Shown here: piece after piece, positions 43,290 through 51,413 of the stretch | Layout: each line of letters starts with the position of its first letter | Position numbering within the stretch: the first letter of the stretch is position 1 | From: Fenollaria massiliensis | GTDB taxonomy: Bacteria > Bacillota > Clostridia > Tissierellales > Peptoniphilaceae | Length of the DNA: 64,000 bases | Assembly (NCBI RefSeq): GCF_000312505.2 | Contig: NZ_HG326228.1 | Span: 153,789 to 217,788 of the forward strand | Direction: 5' to 3' | The notes under the pieces: model-generated | The model's database searches: none | What the model saw: the letters and a program-made list of their open reading frames with translations, nothing else | What the model was told of the DNA's origin: nothing | Made by a program: the position numbers and the translations under genes

Positions 43290-44493
43290 TATCATTGCAA
43301 AAGTAGTCTCAGTCATCGTTGCCATCTTTCTTTGGTACTATGTTATGGGACTTGTCAATCCAGAAGAAACAAGGACATATAGAAATATTAACGTAGCATT
43401 TAAAAATATTGAATACCTTAATAACACTAAACTTGTTAATCTTGGACCAAATGAGGCAAAAGTTTCAGTTCAAGTAAAAGGTAAAAAGAGTGAGCTTGAT
43501 AATATTAACGAAAACAACATCAAAGCAGCCATAGACTTTAGAGGCTACGATTCAGGTCAAGTTAGGATACCAGTTAAAGCAGAAATCATTGGCCAATACA
43601 ATACCTTGCAAGTAACATCAGTTGGACCATCAGAGGTAATTTTTAATCTTGATAGCGTTGAATCATATAAGAAGCCTATAGAAGTAAGACAAAAGGGCGA
43701 AGTTAAAGAAAATTGTGCTTTGTCAGACATATCCATGGACGTGGAAAATGTTAAATTGACAGGACCAGAAAGCTATTTAGCAAAAGTTGATAAAGTTATA
43801 GCCGAGATTGATTTAACAAATAAGGATAAACCATTTACAATATCAAGTAAATTATATGCAGTTGATATAAAAGATAATCAAATCGATCAAGTGAGTCTAT
43901 ATCCACAAGTGGTTAATATCAATGTACAGATAGATAAAACAAAATCTGTTCCTATAGAAACAGACTTTGTAAGTCATTTGCCAAGCAATTACAAAATTGT
44001 TAATATCAAAACTAATCCACAAAAGCTAGTTATCAAAGGACAAGACGATATCGATAGTGTTAATTCAATCAAGACAGAAAAGATAGAGGTAAGCGATGCA
44101 GTTGAGCCAAAGGATGGCGAATTAGTAGTTAAACCAATACTTCCACAAGGCGTTTCACTTCTTGATGATAGTGTAAAAATCACGGTGACATATGAAGTAG
44201 AAGAAGAGGCTGAAAAAGAAATTAAAGTGCCTATAGAAAATCTTGAGCTAGTTAATCTAAAAGATGATATGGAACTAAAAGATACAAATGAAAAGTTTAT
44301 AACAATAAAATTAAAAGGATACAAATCCGTCTTAGACAAGATAGACGAAGAAACATTCAAACTTATGGCAGACGCATCAAACGTAACAATAGAGGGCAAA
44401 CAACAACTTAGACTTGAGCTAGTAACAGACAAAGAGTATCTGGATTTAATTAACGACACTATTAGCCTAGACTTTGCAATGAAAAACAATTAA
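43246..44493 (+). CDS. cdaR: CdaR (YbbR-domain) regulator of diadenylate cyclase
   Basis: A 415-residue protein with a very basic cytoplasmic start (MKFKMKKFKIKNKNN), one transmembrane helix (about 18-36, VVSVIVAIFLWYYVMG) and an extracellular region of repeated YbbR domains. Recognisable strands are YRNINVAFKNIEYL, VKLTGPESYLAKVDKVIAEIDL and KLVIKGQDDIDSV. CdaR binds and modulates CdaA. GGAGGGCAAAAG lies before the ATG, which is 44 bases inside cdaA. A perfect palindromic terminator follows, so the operon ends here. Confidence 0.92.
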   Translation: MKFKMKKFKIKNKNNIIAKVVSVIVAIFLWYYVMGLVNPEETRTYRNINVAFKNIEYLNNTKLVNLGPNEAKVSVQVKGKKSELDNINENNIKAAIDFRGYDSGQVRIPVKAEIIGQYNTLQVTSVGPSEVIFNLDSVESYKKPIEVRQKGEVKENCALSDISMDVENVKLTGPESYLAKVDKVIAEIDLTNKDKPFTISSKLYAVDIKDNQIDQVSLYPQVVNINVQIDKTKSVPIETDFVSHLPSNYKIVNIKTNPQKLVIKGQDDIDSVNSIKTEKIEVSDAVEPKDGELVVKPILPQGVSLLDDSVKITVTYEVEEEAEKEIKVPIENLELVNLKDDMELKDTNEKFITIKLKGYKSVLDKIDEETFKLMADASNVTIEGKQQLRLELVTDKEYLDLINDTISLDFAMKNN

Positions 44494-44510
44494 AAAAAAT
44501 AATATGAAGA

Positions 44511-44544
44511 AAAACTGAGTAAGATCTTACTCAGTTTTCTTTTT
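44511..44544 (+). terminator. terminator of the FHA-to-cdaR operon
   Basis: A perfect 28-bp palindrome (44511-44538), arms AAAACTGAGTAAGA and TCTTACTCAGTTTT, is followed by CTTTTT. The rest of the 44494-44682 gap holds only the next promoter. Confidence 0.9.
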
Positions 44545-44606
44545 ATATAAGAAAAATTTATAATAAGTGAATAAAGTATAAAATTTACTAATATATATAA
44601 TATTGC

Positions 44607-44634
44607 TTGCAAATTTTTATTGGGGTGGTATAAT
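44607..44634 (+). promoter_or_regulatory. promoter of the ABC exporter gene
   Basis: TTGCAA (44607-44612) and TATAAT (44629-44634) are 16 bases apart, with GGTGG directly before the -10. The ATG is at 44683 behind GGGAGGATCTT. Confidence 0.6.
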
Positions 44635-44682
44635 ATATTTAATAATAATTTATTTTGCTAAATCATTACAAGGGAGGATCTT

Positions 44683-46224
44683 ATGAAGTACAAGAAATTT
44701 TTTATAATCATGTTTATCTTGATACTGTGTTCATCAATATCAGCACTACTTGCGCCGATATTTATACAGCTATGGAAGGCAAATGGCACGTCACTTGATA
44801 CAAAGAAGATAGTATTTATAGTCTTACTTATACTTGCATCAAAAGTGCTTACTATATTATTTACAATATTTAGAGAAAAGTTTGCAAAAGAGTATAATAA
44901 AGGCAATTTTATTTCTTACATAAAAAACATTTTCAATATGAACTACGATAGCATCATCGAAAAAGGCGCTATGAACTTACTAGAGAGGGCATCGATATCT
45001 GTTAACAGCATCTACTCCTTCATGATGAGTGGCTACATACAGATATTCTCCTCACTTTTAGTTGCCTTAGTATGTTTAATTTTAATTGCTAATGTAAATT
45101 TGTATCTAGCTTTGATAATGCTTTTAGCGCTACCTATAAACTATTTTGGCTATAAATTATTAAATAAGAAGCTAAAGAAAAAGTCTGAAGAGATGCAAAA
45201 GAGCACAGGCATGGGCTTTCAAGAAATACTTTCTTATGTACAAGAGGTTGACTATGTAAAGCAGCTATCTGATAGATCTATGATATATAATAAATTAGAG
45301 CCAGCGACTGAAAAAGTTTATGGCAGCATGGCAAGGGTCAATGAGTACGCTCAGTCAATGACTGTAGTTTTAGAAGGTATTAACGAGATCATCAAAACAC
45401 TTTTACTGCTAATAGTTGTTTATGATTACATGGCAAATAGCAGCAGCATTTACTCAATTATACTAGTTACACTAATCTTCCCCTTATATTTTGCTAATGT
45501 ATCGACAATAACTAATTCAAATATTGAAAAGAGAAATTTTGATATAGCAAAAGATTTTGAAAAAGAACTCATCGCTAATAAAGAAGCCGATGGCAGTGAC
45601 GCGATTGACGTGATTAATGATATAGAGCTTGATATCAGTAGCATAAATATTAAGGATATGAAACTTGACTTTAATGCAAAGGCAAAGCTTAAGAAGGGTG
45701 ATATAGTTAGAATCAATGGCGCCAATGGTAGTGGCAAGAGCACTTTTGCCAAGGGACTAGTAAAGTTTAGAGACGTTAAGATAATTAAAGTGAATGGCAT
45801 AGACATTGATAAGTGTAAAAACGAAGACATAAGAGATCGTATTGAATATGTTGTTCAAAACGCACCTATAGTCAACGGTTCACTAAGAAAAAATCTTCTA
45901 CTTGATTTTGATGACGGAAGCCACATAGATTTAACACAAAACCAATTTATTAGATCCATACTTGAAAAGAAATCACTTGACGACGAGATACTTATTGGTG
46001 GTACAAACCTATCTGGCGGAGAAAAGCAAAAGATATCATTTGCAAGGTCTTTACTAAAAAATCCAGACGTACTCGTTTTGGATGAGATATGCTCAAACAT
46101 TGACAAGGAATCGACGAAAGAGATATATGATTATCTAAACAAGACTAGAGACGAAAGGATATGCTTCATCATCAGTCACGACGACTTGACAAGTGGTCTT
46201 ATTAATGTTAATATAAACGCATAG
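44683..46224 (+). CDS. ABC exporter with fused membrane and ATPase domains
   Basis: A 513-residue half-transporter. About six transmembrane helices fill residues 1-285. The ATPase domain has Walker A INGANGSGKSTFAK, Q-loop VVQNAPIVNGSL, signature LSGGEKQKISFAR, Walker B VLVLDEICSNID and the switch His in FIISHDD. It should act as a homodimer exporting a lipid, peptide or drug; nothing in the sequence gives the substrate. It is a single-gene unit with its own promoter, and no peptide precursor or peptidase domain accompanies it. The NBD is short and ends soon after the switch His. Confidence 0.9.
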   Translation: MKYKKFFIIMFILILCSSISALLAPIFIQLWKANGTSLDTKKIVFIVLLILASKVLTILFTIFREKFAKEYNKGNFISYIKNIFNMNYDSIIEKGAMNLLERASISVNSIYSFMMSGYIQIFSSLLVALVCLILIANVNLYLALIMLLALPINYFGYKLLNKKLKKKSEEMQKSTGMGFQEILSYVQEVDYVKQLSDRSMIYNKLEPATEKVYGSMARVNEYAQSMTVVLEGINEIIKTLLLLIVVYDYMANSSSIYSIILVTLIFPLYFANVSTITNSNIEKRNFDIAKDFEKELIANKEADGSDAIDVINDIELDISSINIKDMKLDFNAKAKLKKGDIVRINGANGSGKSTFAKGLVKFRDVKIIKVNGIDIDKCKNEDIRDRIEYVVQNAPIVNGSLRKNLLLDFDDGSHIDLTQNQFIRSILEKKSLDDEILIGGTNLSGGEKQKISFARSLLKNPDVLVLDEICSNIDKESTKEIYDYLNKTRDERICFIISHDDLTSGLINVNINA

Positions 46225-46262
46225 TATGACTCTAATACCATTGTCATAGTAAAATATTTTTG
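46225..46262 (+). terminator. weak hairpin after the ABC exporter
   Basis: TATGAC (46225-46230) and GTCATA (46243-46248) can pair over a 12-base loop, with an ATATTTTTG tract a little later. The stem is short, so termination here is uncertain. Confidence 0.3.
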
Positions 46263-46280
46263 CAAAATCAAAAAAAGTAC

Positions 46281-46309
46281 TTGACAAATAATCTATATGA
46301 GTATATACT
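46281..46309 (+). promoter_or_regulatory. infC: promoter of infC-rpmI-rplT
   Basis: TTGACA (46281-46286) and TATACT (46304-46309) are exactly 17 bases apart, the best consensus promoter in the window. It fits a highly expressed ribosomal operon. Confidence 0.85.
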
Positions 46310-46315
46310 ATATGA

Positions 46316-46436
46316 GTAATGAATAATAAAACAAGAAGAAAATGCTTTCTCACCTTATAACCGGTTGTTCATAAGGTTAATTAATTGTATTGTACGGGCA
46401 TTTTTTATGCCCGTTTTTTTAATGGAGGTGTAAACA
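46316..46436 (+). promoter_or_regulatory. infC leader with attenuator (L20-leader-like)
   Basis: The 120-base leader contains a first stem ACCTTAT/ATAAGGT (46352-46358 with 46371-46377). It then has a terminator hairpin ACGGGCAT/ATGCCCGT (46394-46401 with 46407-46414) followed by seven T, then the infC ribosome site. In Firmicutes this operon is controlled by L20 through premature termination in the leader. The layout here fits that, but the L20-binding fold was not modelled. Confidence 0.7.
46394..46420 (+). terminator. attenuator terminator in the infC leader
   Basis: An 8-bp GC-rich stem with a TTTTT loop and a T tail stands 16 bases ahead of the infC start codon. It would halt transcription before the operon unless an alternative fold forms. 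Confidence 0.85.
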
Positions 46437-46949
46437 ATTAAAGAGCTACTAATCAACGAAGAGATTAGAAATCCGAAGATAAGACTTATTGGTGAAGATG
46501 GAACACAATATGGTATTGTCGATAACAGCAAGGCTTTAGAGATAGCAGAAGCTGCTAAGCTTGACCTTGTAATGGTTTCTCCAAATGCTGACCCTGTTGT
46601 TTGCAAGGTCATGGACTACGGTAAGTACAGATATGAACTGCAAAAAAAGAACAAGGAAGCTAAAAAGAAACAAAAGGTTATCAATATCAAAGAGATCAGA
46701 ATGACTCCAAACATTGAAGAGCATGACCTTAATGTAAAGGTTAGAACTACACAAAAGTTTATTCAAAATGGGGACAAGGTTAAGGTATCCGTTCGCTTTA
46801 GAGGTAGAGAGATGGGACACACTGAGCTTGGTAAAGAAGTTCTTGATCAATTTCTTGAACTATTAGGTCCTGAAGCTATGGTTGAAAAAGCACCAAAGTT
46901 AGAAGGAAGAAACATGTCTATGACTGTTATTCAAAATAATAAAAATTAG
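46437..46949 (+). CDS. infC: translation initiation factor IF-3 with an ATT start codon
   Basis: About 170 residues. The frame continues upstream of the first ATG (46572) and encodes the essential IF-3 N-terminal block [18 protein letters not shown] and [14 protein letters not shown]. The only fitting initiator is ATT at 46437, placed seven bases after GGAGGTG. IF-3 genes are known to use rare ATT or ATA-type starts for self-control. Further blocks are [32 protein letters not shown] and [13 protein letters not shown]. It monitors start-codon choice on the 30S subunit. Confidence 0.95.
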   Translation: MKELLINEEIRNPKIRLIGEDGTQYGIVDNSKALEIAEAAKLDLVMVSPNADPVVCKVMDYGKYRYELQKKNKEAKKKQKVINIKEIRMTPNIEEHDLNVKVRTTQKFIQNGDKVKVSVRFRGREMGHTELGKEVLDQFLELLGPEAMVEKAPKLEGRNMSMTVIQNNKN

Positions 46950-46960
46950 GAGGAATACAA

Positions 46961-47152
46961 ATGGCAAAGATGAAAACACACAGAGCGTCTGCTAAGAGAT
47001 TTAAAAGAACTGCTTCTGGTAAATTAAAAAGATTTAAAGCATACAAGGGTCACTTAACAGGAAAGAAATCTGCTAAGAGAGTAAGAAATTTAAGAAAAGG
47101 ATCATTAGTATCAAAGGGCGATCAAAAGAGAATCGACTCTATGGTAATGTAG
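46961..47152 (+). CDS. rpmI: 50S ribosomal protein L35
   Basis: A 63-residue highly basic protein beginning [21 protein letters not shown], the L35 signature, and continuing [33 protein letters not shown] precedes the ATG. It lies between infC and rplT with gaps of 11 and 13 bp. Confidence 0.97.
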   Translation: MAKMKTHRASAKRFKRTASGKLKRFKAYKGHLTGKKSAKRVRNLRKGSLVSKGDQKRIDSMVM

Positions 47153-47165
47153 TAGGAGGATAAAT

Positions 47166-47516
47166 ATGGCTAGAGTTAAAAGAGCAGTAAATGCTAAAAA
47201 GAATCATAAAAAAGTTTTAAAACAAGCTAAAGGATATTTTGGCGCAAAGAGCAAGCTATTTAGAACTGCTAACGAAGCAGTTATGAAGTCACTTAGCTAC
47301 GCATACATTGGTAGAAAGAACAGAAAGAGAGACTTCAGAAAACTTTGGATAGCAAGAATCAACGCTGAATGCAGAGTAAACGATATGAGCTATAGCAAAT
47401 TTATCGGTGGTTTAAAGAAATTAAATATTGACATAAACAGAAAAATGCTTTCCGAAATGGCTATTCATGATAAAGAAAGCTTTAAGAATTTAGTTGATAT
47501 GGCAAAGAATGCTTAA
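47166..47516 (+). CDS. rplT: 50S ribosomal protein L20
   Basis: A 116-residue protein with [42 protein letters not shown] and [24 protein letters not shown], typical of L20. It assembles early on 23S rRNA and is the usual repressor acting on the operon leader. TAGGAGGATAAAT is its ribosome site. A terminator begins within its stop codon region. Confidence 0.97.
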   Translation: MARVKRAVNAKKNHKKVLKQAKGYFGAKSKLFRTANEAVMKSLSYAYIGRKNRKRDFRKLWIARINAECRVNDMSYSKFIGGLKKLNIDINRKMLSEMAIHDKESFKNLVDMAKNA

Positions 47517-47545
47517 AGTTCTCAATTTTGGGAACTTTTTCTTTT
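47515..47545 (+). terminator. terminator after rplT
   Basis: AAAGTTC (47515-47521) pairs with GAACTTT (47532-47538), followed by TTCTTTTC. The left arm begins inside the rplT stop codon. Confidence 0.75.
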
Positions 47546-47549
47546 CTAT

Positions 47550-47580
47550 ATGGCAAAAATTCTTGATTTGTAGTAAAATA
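47550..47580 (+). promoter_or_regulatory. promoter of ktrB-ktrA-rRNA methyltransferase
   Basis: TGGCAA (47551-47556), 17 bases, TAAAAT (47574-47579). The stretch is nearly the same as the FHA/cdaA operon promoter at 37531. There is no room for a riboswitch: only a few bases separate the -10 from the ATG at 47586, so the mRNA would be leaderless or nearly so. Confidence 0.55.
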
Positions 47581-47585
47581 TACTT

Positions 47586-48929
47586 ATGGAAATAAGAAAA
47601 AAATTATTTAAAGACAAATTGAACCCGCCACAAGTTTTGGCACTGGGTTTTCTATCCTTAATACTTATAGGTAGTATACTTTTAAATCTACCTATAGCTT
47701 CATCAAGCGGCAGCTCTATTGGCTATGTAAACAGTTTGTTTACATCAGCATCGGCTGTGTGCGTAACTGGCTTAACAGTTCTTAATACCGCTAGGGACTT
47801 CACGCCTTTTGGTCAAGTCATCATCATCACTTTGATACAATTTGGTGGACTTGGCATAATGACTTTAGCTACTGTTGGCTATATCATTATGGGCAAGAAG
47901 ATATCTTTCAAAGAAAGGCTTATGATTAAGGAGCAATTAAATACTGAATCAATACAAGGTATAGTTAAGCTAACCAAAAAGGTTATCGGCTACACTTTCT
48001 TTCTTGAGATGATGGGATCATTACTATTAGCCCTTCGCTTTGTTCCTATGTTTGGATTTGAAAAGGGCTTAGCCTTTAGCATATTTCATGCGATAAGTGC
48101 CTATTGTAATGCTGGCTTCGATATATTTGGCGATTCTTTAATTATATTTCAAAATGATTATTACGTTTTGCTTATACTATCGCTACTAATTATATTAGGA
48201 GGCTTAGGCTTCACTGTTTATGCGGATTTATTAGCAAAAGATAAGCTAAGAAAGTTAACGCTTCATTCGAAGGTAGTGCTTATCATGACTGGATCGCTTT
48301 TAATAATAGGTACACTTAGCTTTTTATTATTTGAAAGCTCAAATCCTGGCACTTTGGGTTCTATGAACTTTCCATCAAGACTTGCAAACTCATTTTTCCA
48401 AAGCGTTTCGCCAAGAACAGCAGGATTTTATTCTGTAGATATGTCTAAGATTAGAGAAACAACCATATTCTCAACTATAATGCTTATGTTTATAGGCGGA
48501 TCACCTGGATCAACAGCAGGTGGTATTAAGACAACAACATTTGCCTGTCTACTCCTTACGACTATATCTGTAGTAAAGGGAGAGGAAGATGTTAACTGCT
48601 TAAATAGAAGGTTACCATTCGAAACGATTAAGAGAGCTGTATCAATATTTTTAATTGGCTTAGCTATAGTCTTTTCAACAGCTATCATACTAACAATTAC
48701 CGATAGCTCTTTAAAGTTTATCAACCTACTTTTTGAGTCAACATCGGCCTTTGGCACAGTTGGCTTAAGCGCAGGCATAACTGATAAACTTAGCACTCTA
48801 GGAAGGCTTGTAATCACTCTAACTATGTATATAGGTAGGGTTGGACCACTTACTATGGCTTATGCATTTGCTAGAAGAAATATGAAGAGAGACTATAGAA
48901 ACGCACCAGGCAACCTTATGGTTGGATAG
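47586..48929 (+). CDS. ktrB: TrkH/KtrB-family potassium uptake channel subunit
   Basis: A 447-residue polytopic protein with four pore-loop repeats carrying the selectivity-filter glycine: SAVCVTGLTVLNT, SAYCNAGFDIFG, SPRTAGFYSVD and SAFGTVGLSAG. KtrB dimers import K+ with Na+ coupling and are gated by the KtrA ring encoded 9 bp downstream. The ATG is only 7 bases after the putative -10, with no clear ribosome site, so a start slightly further in or a different promoter is possible. The family call is firm. Confidence 0.94.
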   Translation: MEIRKKLFKDKLNPPQVLALGFLSLILIGSILLNLPIASSSGSSIGYVNSLFTSASAVCVTGLTVLNTARDFTPFGQVIIITLIQFGGLGIMTLATVGYIIMGKKISFKERLMIKEQLNTESIQGIVKLTKKVIGYTFFLEMMGSLLLALRFVPMFGFEKGLAFSIFHAISAYCNAGFDIFGDSLIIFQNDYYVLLILSLLIILGGLGFTVYADLLAKDKLRKLTLHSKVVLIMTGSLLIIGTLSFLLFESSNPGTLGSMNFPSRLANSFFQSVSPRTAGFYSVDMSKIRETTIFSTIMLMFIGGSPGSTAGGIKTTTFACLLLTTISVVKGEEDVNCLNRRLPFETIKRAVSIFLIGLAIVFSTAIILTITDSSLKFINLLFESTSAFGTVGLSAGITDKLSTLGRLVITLTMYIGRVGPLTMAYAFARRNMKRDYRNAPGNLMVG

Positions 48930-48937
48930 GAGGATAT

Positions 48938-49600
48938 ATGAAATCATTTGTAATAATTGGACTTGGAAGATTTGGTATGGCACTTTCGAAAGAACTTTCA
49001 AGGATAGGCCACGAGGTCTTAGCGATAGACTATGACCCAGCCTTAGTAAGTGAAGTGGCTGACTATGTTACTCATGCTGTTGAAGCTGACGCAAAAAACG
49101 AGATGGCGCTTAAAGAGATAGGTTTATCAAATTTTGATGTTGCTATCATAAGCATAGGCTCTGACCTTGAAGCGAGCATCATCGCTACGCTTACTTGCAA
49201 AGAGCTTGGCATCAAGACTATAATTGCTAAAGCTACTAGCGAGTCACATGGTAAAGTATTATCAAAGATAGGTGCAAACAAAATTATATTCCCAGAAAGA
49301 GATATGGGTACAAGGCTTGCACATAACTTGACATTCAAAAACATTATTGATTACATCGAACTTTCTAGTGAGTACTCAATCGCCGAAGTTAAGATACTTA
49401 AGTCATGGATAGGTAAGTCCCTACTTGACCTTAAGCTTAGAAATATTTATGGCGTTAACGTTATTGCTATTAAGAACGATGACAACATCGATGTGTCACC
49501 AAAACCAGATAAGGGTCTTGAACAAGGAGATGTTTTAGTTCTTCTTGGTCAAGTTGATGATATAAGTGCCTTGGAAAAGGACTCTCAAAATGAGCAGTAG
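48938..49600 (+). CDS. ktrA: KtrA/TrkA-family potassium channel regulator
   Basis: A 220-residue RCK protein. The N-terminal Rossmann domain has FVIIGLGRFGMALSKEL (GxGxxG) and the acidic nucleotide-binding end VLAIDYDPAL; the RCK_C domain is SSEYSIAEVKILKSWIGKSLLDL to GDVLVLLGQVDDI. KtrA forms an octameric gating ring, sensing ATP/ADP and, in Firmicutes, c-di-AMP through RCK_C. Both enzymes of c-di-AMP turnover are encoded in this window. GGAGGATAT precedes the ATG; the gene overlaps the methyltransferase start by 11 bases. Confidence 0.94.
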   Translation: MKSFVIIGLGRFGMALSKELSRIGHEVLAIDYDPALVSEVADYVTHAVEADAKNEMALKEIGLSNFDVAIISIGSDLEASIIATLTCKELGIKTIIAKATSESHGKVLSKIGANKIIFPERDMGTRLAHNLTFKNIIDYIELSSEYSIAEVKILKSWIGKSLLDLKLRNIYGVNVIAIKNDDNIDVSPKPDKGLEQGDVLVLLGQVDDISALEKDSQNEQ

Positions 49601-50342
49601 TCTGATTACATCCAAGGACAACAAAATTTATAAATTAATCAATTCCTTAAAGAAGCCCAAATATAGAAAGAAAAATTCTATGTTTATTCTTGAAGGTAAA
49701 AGATTGGTTTATGAGGCTATAGAACGCTCTGCGTCTATAGTGTACATAGTTATTAACGAAGACTTTGACGATGAATTCATATCTGATAAGTCTTATGAAA
49801 TTGTTAAAATCGAGAATAATTTATTTAAAAATTTACAAGATACAGTTACATCTCAAGGCATAATCGCCGTTTGCAAAGAAAAATTAGATGAAGCTTATGA
49901 TTTTGATGAAAAAACAGTTTTATACTTAGAAGATATTCAGGATCCGGGCAATTTAGGGACAATAATTAGAAGTGCGGCATCATTTGATGTGAAAACATTA
50001 ATATTATCAAAAAATTCCTGCGATGTGTATAACGAAAAAGTTTTACGTGCATCCATGGGAGCCATATTTTTAGTTGATGTTCATTATGAAGATTTAAATA
50101 TAATAAATACATTCAAAGAGTATGGCTACAAAGTTTACTCAACATCGCCAAGAGGCAAGGCCATAAGCTATACTGACGAAAAGGCTTTTATACTCATGGG
50201 CAATGAGGGCAACGGTTTGACAGAGGAAGCGTTTAAGATGAGCGACGAGACCATCACTATATCTAACACTGGCAAGCTTGAATCACTTAATTTAGCTGTA
50301 GCAAGCTCAATTATCATATATGAAAGATATTTAATGCAATAG
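49590..50342 (+). CDS. SpoU/TrmH-family RNA 2'-O-methyltransferase
   Basis: About 250 residues. An N-terminal substrate-binding part (ITSKDNKIYKLINSLKKPKYRKKNSMFILEGKRLVYEAIE) is followed by the SPOUT knot with YLEDIQDPGNLGTIIRSAASFD, ILMGNEGNGL and SLNLAVASSIIIYE. It methylates the ribose of rRNA or tRNA; the target cannot be told. I start it at 49590 (MSSSLITS), inside the ktrA end, because the longer frame from 49566 lacks a ribosome site. In many Firmicutes such a gene precedes pheST, as it does here. Confidence 0.92.
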   Translation: MSSSLITSKDNKIYKLINSLKKPKYRKKNSMFILEGKRLVYEAIERSASIVYIVINEDFDDEFISDKSYEIVKIENNLFKNLQDTVTSQGIIAVCKEKLDEAYDFDEKTVLYLEDIQDPGNLGTIIRSAASFDVKTLILSKNSCDVYNEKVLRASMGAIFLVDVHYEDLNIINTFKEYGYKVYSTSPRGKAISYTDEKAFILMGNEGNGLTEEAFKMSDETITISNTGKLESLNLAVASSIIIYERYLMQ

Positions 50343-50350
50343 TAGCAATA

Positions 50351-50361
50351 TGTGGTATAAT
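50351..50361 (+). promoter_or_regulatory. extended -10 promoter of the pheST gene run
   Basis: TGTGG-TATAAT lies just after the methyltransferase stop and 20 bases ahead of pheS. The -35 region is poor. The leader is too short for a T-box. Confidence 0.5.
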
Positions 50362-50381
50362 ATAAGTATCGGAGGAAGCAT

Positions 50382-51404
50382 ATGAAAGAAGAACTATTAA
50401 AAATTAAAGACGAAGCCAAAGCTTTGATTGAAAAAGCTGAGGATTTAAAGAGTTTAGAAGATTTAAGAGTTAAATTTTTAGGCAAGAAAGGTGATTTAAC
50501 AGCCATACTTAAGATGATGGGTTCACTATCACCTGAAGAAAGACCTGTTATGGGTCAACTTGCTAACGAAGTAAGAGAGAACATTGAAGCTCTTCTAAAG
50601 AATAAATTTGACGACTTAAATGCTCTTGAAAGAGAAAAAAGATTAGATGAAGAGACTTTGGACATAAGTATTGATAAGGATTTAGTTTCATTAGGACACG
50701 AGCATCCATTAATCAAGGTTAAGGAAAAACTTGAAGATTTATTCATGAGGATGGGCTTTAAGGTTATAGAAGGACCTGAGATTGAAACTGTTGAAAATAA
50801 CTTTGATTTACTTAACGCACCACAAGATCACCCATCAAGAGATATGTCTGATACTTTTTATATTGATAAAGAAAATTTGCTTAGAACACAAACATCGCCA
50901 GTACAAATTAGAGCGATGAAAAAGTATGGAGCACCGCTAAAGATGGTTTCTTGCGGAAGAACATTTAGGTTTGATGACGTTGATAACACTCACTCACCAA
51001 TGTTTTATCAAATGGAAGGACTTGTAGTAGGTGAAAATATTTCTCTAGCGAATTTAAAATTTACTATAGATCAATTTGTTAGAGAACTTTTAGGTGAAAA
51101 GATACAAACTAGATATAGACCGCATCACTTCCCATTCACAGAGCCAAGCATGGAAGTTGACGTTACTTGTCACAAGTGTGCAGGAGAAGGCTGTGAATTT
51201 TGTGGAGGAACTGGCTGGTCCATGGAATTACTAGGCTGCGGCATGGTGCACCCAAATGTGCTTAGAAACTGCGGCATAGATCCAAAGAAATACTCTGGCT
51301 TTGCCTTTGGTTTCGGAGTTGACAGAATCACTATGGTTTCGTATGGCATCAACGATATAAGATTGCTTTATGAAAACGATCAAAGATTTTTAGATGAGTT
51401 TTAG
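50382..51404 (+). CDS. pheS: phenylalanyl-tRNA synthetase alpha subunit
   Basis: A 340-residue class II synthetase subunit. A coiled-coil N-terminus (residues 1-90) precedes the catalytic core with FKVIEGPEIETVENNFDLLN, QDHPSRDMSDTFYI, TQTSPVQIRAM and the C-terminal FGFGVDRITMVSYGINDIR. A Cys-rich insert CHKCAGEGCEFCGGTGW, common in this family in Firmicutes, probably binds zinc. With PheT it forms the alpha2-beta2 enzyme. GGAGGAAGCAT precedes the ATG. Confidence 0.97.
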   Translation: MKEELLKIKDEAKALIEKAEDLKSLEDLRVKFLGKKGDLTAILKMMGSLSPEERPVMGQLANEVRENIEALLKNKFDDLNALEREKRLDEETLDISIDKDLVSLGHEHPLIKVKEKLEDLFMRMGFKVIEGPEIETVENNFDLLNAPQDHPSRDMSDTFYIDKENLLRTQTSPVQIRAMKKYGAPLKMVSCGRTFRFDDVDNTHSPMFYQMEGLVVGENISLANLKFTIDQFVRELLGEKIQTRYRPHHFPFTEPSMEVDVTCHKCAGEGCEFCGGTGWSMELLGCGMVHPNVLRNCGIDPKKYSGFAFGFGVDRITMVSYGINDIRLLYENDQRFLDEF

Positions 51405-51413
51405 GAGGACGAT

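Noticed and set aside
43989..44489. Minus-strand open frame of 166 codons
   Set aside because: Antisense shadow of cdaR, Ser/Leu-rich, with no ribosome site.
44683..46224. Bacteriocin exporter
   Set aside because: No peptidase domain and no precursor or immunity genes nearby; only a generic ABC exporter call is supported.
47546..47585. Possible c-di-AMP riboswitch ahead of ktrB
   Set aside because: Only about 40 bases separate the rplT terminator from the ATG, far too short for the ydaO-type aptamer.
50343..50381. Possible T-box leader ahead of pheS
   Set aside because: The gap is 39 bases, too short for a T-box, and lacks the conserved T-box sequence; serS likewise has only 11 bases upstream.
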